NCBI RefSeq assembly: GCF_003217575.1
Contig: NZ_QJTC01000011.1
Location: 1-64,000, forward strand
From: Xylophilus ampelinus
Lineage (GTDB): Bacteria > Pseudomonadota > Gammaproteobacteria > Burkholderiales > Burkholderiaceae_C
Direction of reading: 5' to 3'
Length of the DNA stretch: 64,000 nt
Under the pieces are notes generated by a model that was given only the letters and a program-made list of their open reading frames with translations, was not told the DNA's origin and ran no database searches. Positions 1-7,354 of the stretch are shown in pieces (position 1 is the first letter of the stretch; every line of letters begins with the position of its first letter). A program made the translations under genes and the position numbers.

Positions 1-149
1 GCCCGCGGTCCGTACCTCTGTGCGGCCTGGTCTCGCAGATACCTGCGCACCGTATTGCGCGAGCAATCCAACTGCCTCGCGATCGCTCTGACACTCTCGC
101 CCCTTCGGGCCATTACTCTGATCTCCACTGCTTGCTCATGAGTCAACAT
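1..149 (-). CDS. istA: IstA-type transposase, N-terminal fragment (runs off window)
   Basis: The first 49 or so residues of an IS21 transposase. The start reads MLTHEQAVEIRVMARRG, followed by a helix-turn-helix in which AIARQLDCSRNTVRRYL is the recognition part. This matches the DNA-binding domain that opens IstA proteins. The DDE catalytic domain would lie beyond the left edge. I chose the ATG at 149 because IstA proteins usually begin at MLT; an in-frame ATG at 173 would add eight residues. The partner gene istB is not visible. Confidence 0.75.
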   Translation of the reverse strand, partial: MLTHEQAVEIRVMARRGESVRAIARQLDCSRNTVRRYLRDQAAQRYGPR

Positions 150-235
150 CAGCAGCCTCACAAAGGCTGCCATCGTGTCCCAGGTGGGTCACTTTTACTT
201 CGGCGCAGTGGGTCAGTTTTACATCGGCGCTAACA
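1..235 (-). mobile_element. IS21-family insertion sequence, one end (partial)
   Basis: The terminal part of an IS21-like element running off the left edge. Two 18-base copies of a terminal repeat are visible at 185-202 and 209-226 (TGGGTCA-n-TTTTAC-n-TCG, two mismatches), and the outer end TAACA/TGTTA lies at about 231-235. Multiple end repeats inside the left end, followed closely by istA, are typical of IS21. It sits immediately outside the first secretion-linked gene and may mark an island edge. The other end and the target duplication are not in the window. Confidence 0.75.
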
Positions 236-331
236 ACTGCGCCCGACCGGACAGCGCTTCGCTTACCGGCATGCTCCGGATGGACCGCTGCCGCACGCTG
301 CGTGTATCACCCAAAAATTCAGGAGGCCCGC

Positions 332-1324
332 ATGGACACGTCGAGCACCGGACCGGGAGTGCGGTCGAACACCCATGGGCTTCCGACACCTCTCCAAGAC
401 CTGCCAGGCACGGAGCAGAAACAGGGTCACGCCCAGAAGCGGCCCGCGACCGCGAAACAGCACCGTCCACATCAGCTGAACGACACCGTGCAAGACCGGC
501 CCCCCCAGGACACCACCCCCCCGGGCTTCAGCGCGGTGCGCAGCGGAGAGCGCCAAGTGCGGCTGCACGGCGGCAAGGAGGCCCGCACACGGGGACGCGG
601 TGGCCATGCCGGCGCGGGTGTATCGGGCGATCTGACGGCGGGCGTGCGTGGCGAGGCCGGTGTGGGCTGGGATCCGCAGTCGTTCAGGCGGTCGCCATCG
701 TCTTCATCGCTGACCGCGCCGCTGTTTGCACTGAACGGCAAAGCCACGGCCGGCGCAGGGTTCGAGCAATATGCCCAGGCGGGTCTGCCGCCCCTGCGCC
801 TGGCCAAAGAAACGATCGTGGAGGAACCTCTCGGTCTCGGTCAGAACTCCCATGGTTTCGTCGGTGCCCGTGCGAAGGCCGGCGGCTCTGTGGGTGCGAC
901 CCATGCGCAGGCGCACGGGGAGGCCTTTGCCGGCGCCAAGACGGGCGGCCAGACCCAGCTGACCGTGGGCGATCAGCGCTTCAAGGTCAGCGGCGACTTG
1001 CAGGCCGGCGTCGGCCTGGACGGTGCCGTGGCCGCAGGTCTCAGGCACACAGCCGAGGGCCGTACCCGGGCACAACTGGAAGGCCGCATCGGTGGTGCTT
1101 TGGGAATAGGGGGCTCGGTCGGCGGCGGCGTGGACCTGGATGTGACGCCGGTGGCCAATGCGGTCGGGGCCCTGCCGCGCCATGCCCACAATGGCGCCAA
1201 GTCCGTGCAACAGTCATTAGAGCGTGCGGGCAAGGCCCTGGCGCTTGCGACACAGGCCGCCGTCCAAGTGGTCAAGGAATTGGTCACTGCGCCCGTCCGT
1301 TTTCTGAAGGCGCTGTTTTCCTGA
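332..1324 (+). CDS. Gly/Ala-rich hypothetical protein, candidate type III effector
   Basis: A 330-residue protein not recognised as a named family. The start at 332 has a clear AGGAGG ribosome site. Residues 1 to about 80 are rich in Ser, Thr, Pro and Gln with few hydrophobics, as in many type III export signals. From about residue 85 to 280 there are alternating Gly/Ala-rich strands (for example GARAKAGGSVGATHAQAHG, AGVGLDGAVAAGLRH), suggesting amphipathic beta strands. A short helical, basic tail follows. There is no signal peptide. It lies between an IS21 end and the T3SS cluster, on the opposite strand to its neighbours. I found no PIP box upstream. The effector role is inference from composition and position. 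Confidence 0.5.
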   Translation: MDTSSTGPGVRSNTHGLPTPLQDLPGTEQKQGHAQKRPATAKQHRPHQLNDTVQDRPPQDTTPPGFSAVRSGERQVRLHGGKEARTRGRGGHAGAGVSGDLTAGVRGEAGVGWDPQSFRRSPSSSSLTAPLFALNGKATAGAGFEQYAQAGLPPLRLAKETIVEEPLGLGQNSHGFVGARAKAGGSVGATHAQAHGEAFAGAKTGGQTQLTVGDQRFKVSGDLQAGVGLDGAVAAGLRHTAEGRTRAQLEGRIGGALGIGGSVGGGVDLDVTPVANAVGALPRHAHNGAKSVQQSLERAGKALALATQAAVQVVKELVTAPVRFLKALFS

Positions 1325-1468
1325 GTCTGCGGCACCAAAGTGGGCGCAGGAGCAGTGGCTGCTTCGGCCCCCGTCGGCAGACCGCAAAGCGGCATGTGCC
1401 GGAATCAGTGCAGACGCCAGCGACGAACCGGCGGCACCTGCCGGCGACGCAGAAGCACCGGCATCGGG

Positions 1469-2500
1469 TCACGCACGCGAGAGGTCATAGTTCCACCTCA
1501 ATTCCGTTCCGGACGGAATGTCCTGGCTGGCGAAAAACACCGGCATGCCGAAGTGCCAGCCATGCGACCAACGGGACGGAAACAGGACCCGCTCCAGGTT
1601 GTAGCCCGCGGCGGGATGCCCGACCCGCTGGCCCGTGGCGTCGACCTCGAACAGTGTGTTGGTGACCGACATCAGATTCTCGCCATTGACAAACGCAGGC
1701 CCGGCCCCGCTGCGCAGGGCCATAAGGTAACGGTCGTCCTGCAACAGGAAGTAGTCGACTTCCCCTAGCAGTTGGCCGCCGTAGACGCCGAGGCAGGTGC
1801 CGGCGGGAATGTTGACCGCGGCAAACACGCCACGCTGGCCGATCAAGGCGGCCTCGTGCGGCCCCTGAAGGTCCGCCTGCGTGAGGCAGCGCACGAGCAT
1901 CCAGCGCCGCTGCACGGCCGCACGAACCCGCTGGCTGCAGCCCGCGTCCACATAGGGCGCGACCTCGGCTATCGACCGCTGGCTGCCGTCGGGCAGGGGC
2001 AGGCTGACCGCGTCGGCCGACAGCAGTCGCAGCGATCCATGGTCGGCATCGCGGTAGGGGACGCAGCCGCAGCATGCATCCACATAGTTGCGGCGGGCAA
2101 TGCGCTCCCGCTCCCGATAGCGGAACACCTTCACCAGCGACACCCAGCCGGACATGGCCGTGCTGACCGTCTGGCCACGCCGCTGCGCCTGCGCAATCGC
2201 ATTCATGCCCGCCAGGGGCCCGCCGCCCGCCGCCCGGGCCACGAAGCTCGCAGTCGCATCCGGCGAAGTCACGGAATTCACATAGGCGAGCAGTTGATCC
2301 TTGAAAGCCAGCAGCTGTCTCATCATGGCCAGGCGTGCCTCGGGTGGGGGCAATTCCCTCCGCAACCGCTCCACCGCCTCACGCATGGCCTGGCTGACGC
2401 ATTGGGCCTGGTCCGGTCGGTCATCGAGCTGCTCGATCACCGCACGGATATCCAGAGGCTGGGCCGACATGGCGGCGCCCATGATGTCTTCGGCTTTCAT
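1469..2500 (-). CDS. SET-domain protein, candidate type III effector
   Basis: A 343-residue protein. The C-terminal half has features of a SET lysine methyltransferase: RGVFAAVNIPAG with GVYGGQLL (the G-x-G/Y-x-G strand near residues 220-240), and close to the end FFASQDIPSGTELRWNYDL (the I-x-x-G-x-E-L-x-x-x-Y motif). The usual RF-NH-C-PN segment is not obvious; a region around NGENLMSVTNTLFEVD sits where it would be expected, so catalytic competence is uncertain. The N-terminal 150 residues are helical and of unknown function. It lies 15 bases downstream of the Ala-Pro repeat protein and is probably co-transcribed with it. SET proteins in pathogens often modify host chromatin; delivery by this T3SS is inference. 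Confidence 0.6.
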   Translation of the reverse strand: MKAEDIMGAAMSAQPLDIRAVIEQLDDRPDQAQCVSQAMREAVERLRRELPPPEARLAMMRQLLAFKDQLLAYVNSVTSPDATASFVARAAGGGPLAGMNAIAQAQRRGQTVSTAMSGWVSLVKVFRYRERERIARRNYVDACCGCVPYRDADHGSLRLLSADAVSLPLPDGSQRSIAEVAPYVDAGCSQRVRAAVQRRWMLVRCLTQADLQGPHEAALIGQRGVFAAVNIPAGTCLGVYGGQLLGEVDYFLLQDDRYLMALRSGAGPAFVNGENLMSVTNTLFEVDATGQRVGHPAAGYNLERVLFPSRWSHGWHFGMPVFFASQDIPSGTELRWNYDLSRA

Positions 2501-2515
2501 GGTGGGCAGGTCCCG

Positions 2516-3070
2516 TCAAACGAGCTTGGACTGGCTTTCCGCACCATTTTTGAAACCCATGCCCATCCGCTCCGATGACTTGAGTGCCAATGTGCGGGCC
2601 GTTGTATTGAAATTCATCCGAATCTGATCCTGGGTCTGTTTGTCTTCCAGTTGATCGTTCTCGAGTTGCTTCTTGCGCAGACCTTCTTCAGGCGAGGAAG
2701 TCTCCAGTGCAGGTGCAGGTGCAGGTGCAGGTGCAGGTGCAGGTGCAGGTGCAGGTGCAGGTGCAGGTGCAGGTGCAGGTGCAGGTGCAGGTGCAGGTGC
2801 AGGTGCGGATGCAGCAGGAGCAGGAGCAGGTGCTTCAGCATTGGCCGGTGCAGGCATGGACGTCGGTGCGGTCCCGCGGCTCGCCAGACTCACGTTTTGC
2901 ACTTCGCTCCCCGGTGGCGCCGGGGCACGGCCGAGTTGACTGGCTAGAGCCTGATTACCGCCTGGAGTAGAAAAGCCCCGTAGGGACGGCTCTGCAGGTG
3001 CCGGTGTTGCTGCGGGCGACAGCGGCAGGTCGGTCGATGGACTAGTGTTGAGTGAAACGTTTTGAGACAT
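2516..3070 (-). CDS. Ala-Pro repeat protein, possible secreted T3SS-associated protein
   Basis: A 184-residue protein that I do not recognise. The N-terminus (MSQNVSLNTSPSTDLPL) is Ser/Thr/Pro-rich and lacks hydrophobic segments. A long Ala-Pro stretch at roughly residues 74-120 is encoded by a tandem hexamer. A charged C-terminal segment with EEGLRKKQLENDQLEDKQ is probably a short coiled coil, and the last 35 residues are polar. The Ala-Pro region would be a stiff extended linker whose length can change without breaking the frame. Its export-signal-like N-terminus and its position upstream of the SET gene fit a T3SS substrate, but this is inference. Confidence 0.55.
   Translation of the reverse strand: MSQNVSLNTSPSTDLPLSPAATPAPAEPSLRGFSTPGGNQALASQLGRAPAPPGSEVQNVSLASRGTAPTSMPAPANAEAPAPAPAASAPAPAPAPAPAPAPAPAPAPAPAPAPAPAPAPALETSSPEEGLRKKQLENDQLEDKQTQDQIRMNFNTTARTLALKSSERMGMGFKNGAESQSKLV
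2707..2802. repeat. Tandem hexanucleotide repeat, GTGCAG x16
   Basis: Sixteen perfect copies of GTGCAG on the plus strand, followed by degenerate copies. Read on the minus strand the unit is CTGCAC, giving alternating Ala and Pro in the gene at 2516-3070. Units of six bases keep the frame, so slippage would lengthen or shorten the linker rather than switch the gene off. Confidence 0.95.
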
Positions 3071-3124
3071 GATGGAAGTGAGGTTGGGTGGACGAAAAAT
3101 TCGCGGTTGCGATGCCTGGGTGCA

Positions 3125-4126
3125 TCAAGGCGCGGCACCGTCACCGAAGACGGCAAGGCTTATCAGGGTGTAGTCCCCGGCGGGGACGAAAGTGGCACTC
3201 AGCGCGGCGGAAACGGGCCCGCCCCGCGACTTCACCTTGCGGGCCACCCATCCGATGGAGGTGAGTTCCTGGGACCATCGCGCCTCCTTCATGCGCTCGA
3301 ATCCAGCGCCGGCATGGCGCAGGCACCGCACGAGGAGATCGAGTTCAGTGTCCTGAAGGCGGCCCGCCATACGTACGCCTTCCACCCGCGCATAGGCATC
3401 TGCCCGGATCTCGAAGGCGTCCGCCAGCAGGGTCTGCCCGTCCGGCGGCGGCGCATCGCGGGCGATCATGCCGCGCATGGCCACACAGTAGCGCGACGGG
3501 GGGCCTTCGACCACCGCCGCCTGTTCCACGCGGGTCGGAACACAGCCGCGAGAGGCTTCGGTCATCGTGTGCTGCAGGCGGCAGCCCACAGGGCGGTAGG
3601 TACGACCGTCCCATTGCAACTGGGTGATGCGCAGTTCCGACCGCGCGTCGTTGGCAGTCACGCTGATGTCCGGGTATCCCAGGCGGCCCAACGCCTGGGG
3701 CTTGGGCGGCGCAACGGCCATGGCCAGCAGCAATGCCCGGTAGCGGCCGCCCTCGTCGGCAAACAGGCCATAAGGGCAATTGCCATCGGCGCACAACTCA
3801 CGCGTGCCGGAGGCCAGCAGGACCCGGGAGCCACTGGAACCCAGTTCCATCTCCTGCATCAGCACGCGGCCATCGGCCGCTACGCCTTCACGGTGGGCCA
3901 CGGCTGCCAAGGCCGTGGAGACCTCTGCGGGAATCTTGTCCGGCATTCCGATACGGGGTCCGGCGGCGGGTCGCGGAGCGGATGCGCAAGCGGCCAGCAG
4001 CAGCGTGAGGAACAGGAAGGCGAGCCATGCACCTGCTCCTGCGATTGTCCCTGTCCCGTCGAGCGCGCACGTCTGCAAACCTGCATGGGGCGCTCCCCTG
4101 GCTCCTGTGATGTTGCGGTGTCCCAT
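3125..4126 (-). CDS. Putative lipoprotein of unknown function in the T3SS region
   Basis: A 333-residue protein. After about 30 residues comes a hydrophobic stretch AWLAFLFLTLLLAAC, a lipobox with the Cys at about residue 47, then the mature region. No family was recognised. Four or more Cys residues (for example CADGNCPYG, CVAMRGM) may form disulfides. The open frame continues upstream to 4561, but that part overlaps the acetyltransferase and looks non-coding, so the ATG at 4126 was chosen. The ribosome site there is weak and a TTG further in is possible. It could be a pilot-like or envelope lipoprotein linked to secretion, but nothing in the sequence proves this. Confidence 0.5.
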   Translation of the reverse strand: MGHRNITGARGAPHAGLQTCALDGTGTIAGAGAWLAFLFLTLLLAACASAPRPAAGPRIGMPDKIPAEVSTALAAVAHREGVAADGRVLMQEMELGSSGSRVLLASGTRELCADGNCPYGLFADEGGRYRALLLAMAVAPPKPQALGRLGYPDISVTANDARSELRITQLQWDGRTYRPVGCRLQHTMTEASRGCVPTRVEQAAVVEGPPSRYCVAMRGMIARDAPPPDGQTLLADAFEIRADAYARVEGVRMAGRLQDTELDLLVRCLRHAGAGFERMKEARWSQELTSIGWVARKVKSRGGPVSAALSATFVPAGDYTLISLAVFGDGAAP

Positions 4127-4224
4127 CCAGATCTGTGGCCTTTTGGTGATGTAGAAGTGCCAGTCTCCAGAACAGGCTGAACATCCGGGCAACGCTCGCG
4201 AAGCGGTGGGCGACGAAGCGAAAG

Positions 4225-4767
4225 TTAGTCCAGCGTCAGGACGTCGACACTCACTTCTTCCCGACGCCCCCAGGCAAACACCCTCAGCTGCCCGCTGCAC
4301 TGGAAACCACATTTGCGCAAAACGCGCAGGCTTGCGACGTTGTCGCTCAGCAGATGCGCATGCAGCGGCCGGTGCGGCACGGCCGCCAGCAGCTGCCGCA
4401 GTGCGCTGCTTGCCACGCCTTGGCCCCACCAGGCACGTTCGATCCAGTAGCCCACCTCCAGTGCCCCCTGGAAGCGATAACAAGCCACATGACCGGCAAA
4501 GCTGTCGTTGGCCAGCACGCCGCGTAGCCAGATGTCCGGCATGGCGAACACGCGCTGCCACGCCGCATCGAAGCCAGGTCGGTCGCCCGGCTCCGGCAGT
4601 GTCAGTCCGGCCATGTGGACAGCAACGGGATCGCTGAGATGGGCGAAGACCCGGTCCAGGTCGGCGACGGAGAACGGGCGCAGCGACACCTGCACCGGGA
4701 CCGTGGCTGACACAGATGCCGACGCTGCCCCCTGCACAGCGGGCTCTCGCTCCAACAACGCACTCAT
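4225..4767 (-). CDS. GNAT-family N-acetyltransferase (RimJ/RimL-like)
   Basis: A 180-residue protein with the GNAT fold: SLRPFSVADLDRVFAHLSD opens the domain, EVGYWIERAWWGQGVASSA is the acetyl-CoA-binding strand and loop (Q-G-V-A-S variant of Q/R-x-x-G-x-G/A), and SDNVASLRVLRKCGFQ is the closing motif. This is the Acetyltransf_3/RimJ-RimL pattern, whose members acetylate proteins, peptides or small molecules. The start at 4767 follows GGCGAGAAA. It lies 20 bases after an unknown T3SS-region gene in the same direction. The substrate is unknown; acetylation of a secretion component, an effector or a toxic metabolite are all possible. Confidence 0.75.
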   Translation of the reverse strand: MSALLEREPAVQGAASASVSATVPVQVSLRPFSVADLDRVFAHLSDPVAVHMAGLTLPEPGDRPGFDAAWQRVFAMPDIWLRGVLANDSFAGHVACYRFQGALEVGYWIERAWWGQGVASSALRQLLAAVPHRPLHAHLLSDNVASLRVLRKCGFQCSGQLRVFAWGRREEVSVDVLTLD

Positions 4768-4787
4768 GAATTTCTCGCCACGGAATC

Positions 4788-5873
4788 TCAGATCAGCCCG
4801 CCGTCGCGGATCCCGTCGTGGTCGATGTCCACGCCATGCATGGCGACTTCCATCAGCTGCGCGTTGTGAAGAATCGACAGCGCCTGACGGAGATCCCCGC
4901 ATTCCCGCTGTTGCAGCAGGCGCAGTTCGTGCTCGGCCGCAATGCCAGCGATCAACGCCTGCAGGTCGTCGCCCGCAGCCGCGAAGATGCCGCGCGTGGG
5001 ATCGAAGACAGAAAACAGCTCGTCGGATTCCCGTATGCATGCCACCGGACGGGGCAAGGCCCCGCCGGTGAGAAGCAGCAGGTGAAAGGTATGCGCGGAG
5101 TTCCGCAGCATGTCCGACATCTCGCGGGCCGCAGCGTCGACTACGGCGGCCTCGGTGCTCAGCAGCAAGTTCAGCCGCAGCGCCAAGTCGCGATCTGCCG
5201 CACGGATCACGCCGCCCACCTGCAGCCGGCTACCCAGGTTACGCAAACCCTCCATCAACTCTTGATGGATAACAAGACCCTCCACTATGGCGTGGTTGAG
5301 CCGCTGCAAGCGCACGTCAGGATCGCTCGACACCTGGCCCGCCAACAGCCATTCCAGCGCTAGGCTGGCGGAGACCACCGGGGCATCGGACGCATAACGC
5401 GGCAACAACTCCGTGATGAGCGACGTTTCGTCGAACACCACATACGGGAAGGCAAGCAGGGTCTCTACGGCGCGGCCCAAAGCCGACCGGTCCGCCGTAC
5501 CAGTGCCCGCATGACGATGGGTGATCGATTGTGTGTGCCAGGCTCCGGACTCCTCGCCCTGGGCCGGCAGCTGGACCTCCAGACGCGCCACTGGCGACGG
5601 CGTACGGGCGTGCCAGTGGCTTTCGCGCGCGGTCAAATCAGCATCCGAATGCCGAGGGTCGGGCATGGTGCCCGGCACCGCCGCAGGGGTTGACACAGCA
5701 GCCGACGCACCCAGGCTCGATGGCCGGCGCAATGCAGCCAGACTACCATCGCCCATGGCCAGGGTGCGGTGGCCTCTAGCGACCACCGGGACGGGGTCGC
5801 TGAGCTGCGCATCCTGCGACATCTCTAGGACGGGCACACGCACGCGGCGGACGGTAGAAACGGGGATGACCAT
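4788..5873 (-). CDS. Unknown protein of the T3SS cluster, EF-hand-like tail
   Basis: A 361-residue protein, no family recognised. The start at 5873 has a strong GGAGAGG site. The N-terminal 130 residues are polar and Pro/Ser/His-rich, possibly an export signal. The remainder is helical. Two features stand out. VACIRESDELFSVFDPTRG followed by IFAAAGDDLQALI recalls the C-terminal part of papain-like effectors (YopT/AvrPphB type, with an FDPN-G-F core), although the catalytic His is not clearly in place. The final residues DIDHDGIRDGG match a D-x-D-x-D-G calcium-binding loop. It lies between hrpW and the acetyltransferase on the same strand. Both resemblances are weak. Confidence 0.5.
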   Translation of the reverse strand: MVIPVSTVRRVRVPVLEMSQDAQLSDPVPVVARGHRTLAMGDGSLAALRRPSSLGASAAVSTPAAVPGTMPDPRHSDADLTARESHWHARTPSPVARLEVQLPAQGEESGAWHTQSITHRHAGTGTADRSALGRAVETLLAFPYVVFDETSLITELLPRYASDAPVVSASLALEWLLAGQVSSDPDVRLQRLNHAIVEGLVIHQELMEGLRNLGSRLQVGGVIRAADRDLALRLNLLLSTEAAVVDAAAREMSDMLRNSAHTFHLLLLTGGALPRPVACIRESDELFSVFDPTRGIFAAAGDDLQALIAGIAAEHELRLLQQRECGDLRQALSILHNAQLMEVAMHGVDIDHDGIRDGGLI

Positions 5874-5985
5874 GAAACTGCCTCTCCACTGATCAACGTG
5901 ATGCCATTGCACCAAGAACTAATCCCGGGCGCTGCGCAAGAACGATGCGGGTACACGAAACGGAAAGCCTCGCCCCCCTTCACCA

Positions 5986-7209
5986 TCATCCGGTGTAGGG
6001 CTTGTAGCCTGCCTTCACCGCGCCCTCGACCACCGCGCCGTGCTGCGCGAGCACGTCGTTCTTCGCCGTGCTCGGATCGACGTTGGACAAATAGATCTTG
6101 CACTGCGGCGAATCCGTCCGCACCAACGCCTCGCCCGCGTCTTTGGTGGCGATGTTGTTGAGTGTGACGGTGAGCGGGAAATCCTTGCCACCGTTTTGCC
6201 GCACCAACTTGTCGAAGTCCTCGGCGTAGAAGCCGTTGATCGAGATCGAGCCCGGGGCGTTGATCTGAAAGACCTTGTCCGAGGCGTGCAGCGCACCGCC
6301 GCCCTCCACCGTCACGTGGCCGGGCTTCTTGAGCGTAAAGGCGTCCTCGCCCACATCGCGCCACCAGACGTTCTTCAGCGCGGCATCGCCATTGGCATGC
6401 ACGCCGTCGGCGCCCTGCACCTGCACGTTCTGCAGCGTGGCACCCGGCTCCAGCACGAACACCGGCTTCTGCGACTCCGACTGCCCGCCGTCGCCCAGCT
6501 CGGGCCCGGCACTGTAGAGCTTGCCGCCGCCATCGAAGGTCTGCCCTGCCTTGACCACGATGGGTTCATGCACCATCACTTGGCCGTTGGGCTGCGAGAT
6601 GCGCGTGCTCGGCGTGATCTGGGTCGGCGTATTGGTCTTGCCGGTCGGCGACGGGGATGTGCCCGTGGTCGCCGGGGTGCCCTGGTTCTTATCCGGCTTC
6701 CCGCCCGGCTGGGTCTCCGCCTTGCTCTTCCCGGACGGTTCGTCCTGGGGCGAAACACGGCGGCCACCGGTCTCATAGCCGTCGTCAACACTGCCATGGT
6801 TTTTGTTGCCGACGCCAGGCGCAGTACCGCCCGAGCCGCCGCCACCCGAATCCCCGCCATAGCCGTTGCCGCCGACGCTGCCGTTGCCATAGCTCTGGCC
6901 ACCGTCGGCACCACCAGCCTCACCCGCGCCACCACCTTCCTGCTGCGTCGGATTGAGCAGGCTATTGAGAAACTGCAGCAACGGGTCCGATGGCTGCTGG
7001 GACCCCCCCGAGAACGGATTGCCACCACCATTCTGCTGCGAGAACGCCTGCGACAGCAGGCTGAGCATGACCATCGCCATCATCAGTTGCTGGGCAGTCT
7101 GGTCGCCCTGCGTGGGGGACTGGTTCATGCCGTCGACCGAAGATGGGTAGGCGTTGTAACGGCGATAAGGATCGGTGTCCGACTGGCCGATCGCTTCCAC
7201 TGAATTCAT
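5986..7209 (-). CDS. hrpW: HrpW-type harpin with pectate lyase domain (PopW-like)
   Basis: A 407-residue secreted harpin. Residues 1 to about 215 are Gly/Ser/Gln/Asn-rich with a short hydrophobic helix (QQLMMAMVMLSLLSQAF) and no Cys, typical of harpins. Residues of about 220-395 form a family 3 pectate lyase-like beta-helix (FDGGGKLYSAGPELGDGG, VQGADGVHANGDAALKNV, EDAFTLKKPGHVTVEGGG). HrpW/PopW proteins are exported by the T3SS and act at the plant cell wall. The start at 7209 is fixed by GGAGG; an in-frame ATG at 7224 lies before it and is rejected. A perfect PIP box lies upstream. One Cys near the C-terminus (PQCKIYLS) is seen. Confidence 0.9.
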   Translation of the reverse strand: MNSVEAIGQSDTDPYRRYNAYPSSVDGMNQSPTQGDQTAQQLMMAMVMLSLLSQAFSQQNGGGNPFSGGSQQPSDPLLQFLNSLLNPTQQEGGGAGEAGGADGGQSYGNGSVGGNGYGGDSGGGGSGGTAPGVGNKNHGSVDDGYETGGRRVSPQDEPSGKSKAETQPGGKPDKNQGTPATTGTSPSPTGKTNTPTQITPSTRISQPNGQVMVHEPIVVKAGQTFDGGGKLYSAGPELGDGGQSESQKPVFVLEPGATLQNVQVQGADGVHANGDAALKNVWWRDVGEDAFTLKKPGHVTVEGGGALHASDKVFQINAPGSISINGFYAEDFDKLVRQNGGKDFPLTVTLNNIATKDAGEALVRTDSPQCKIYLSNVDPSTAKNDVLAQHGAVVEGAVKAGYKPYTG

Positions 7210-7290
7210 TTTTAACCTCCTCAATGGCGCGGGTTGATAAAGATCGCCAGCTGCAGGATGACTTCAGTCGGCGGCGAATGGGCCGCGAGG

Positions 7291-7315
7291 GCGAACCGAT
7301 GTTGCGCGAAACGAA
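7291..7315 (-). promoter_or_regulatory. PIP box upstream of hrpW
   Basis: Read on the minus strand this is TTCGT-N15-TTCGC, a perfect match to the plant-inducible promoter consensus TTCGB-N15-TTCGB bound by HrpX/HrpB regulators. A possible -10 (CATCCT, 7255-7260) begins 30 bases downstream. The box lies 82 bases before the hrpW start codon. Confidence 0.85.
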
Positions 7316-7354
7316 TGCCGCACCGGCTGGTCCTCTGCTCGTCTCAACGCGGAT

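Noticed and set aside
175-1665. A 496-codon plus-strand frame across the first gene and the SET gene end
   Set aside because: Arg/Gly/Pro/Ser-rich composition, crosses two better genes, no ribosome site.
2707-2802. CRISPR-like array
   Set aside because: A simple hexamer tandem repeat inside a coding gene, with no spacers.
4127-4561. N-terminal extension of the lipoprotein frame
   Set aside because: Overlaps the acetyltransferase gene, with low-complexity composition; the lipobox lies well inside the shorter version.
6040-7203. A 387-codon plus-strand frame opposite hrpW
   Set aside because: Arg/Leu-rich mirror of the harpin and pectate lyase gene.
7273-7295. Other GCGAA spacings near the hrpW promoter (12 and 10 bases)
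   Set aside because: Only the pair at 7291 and 7311 has the required 15-base spacer.
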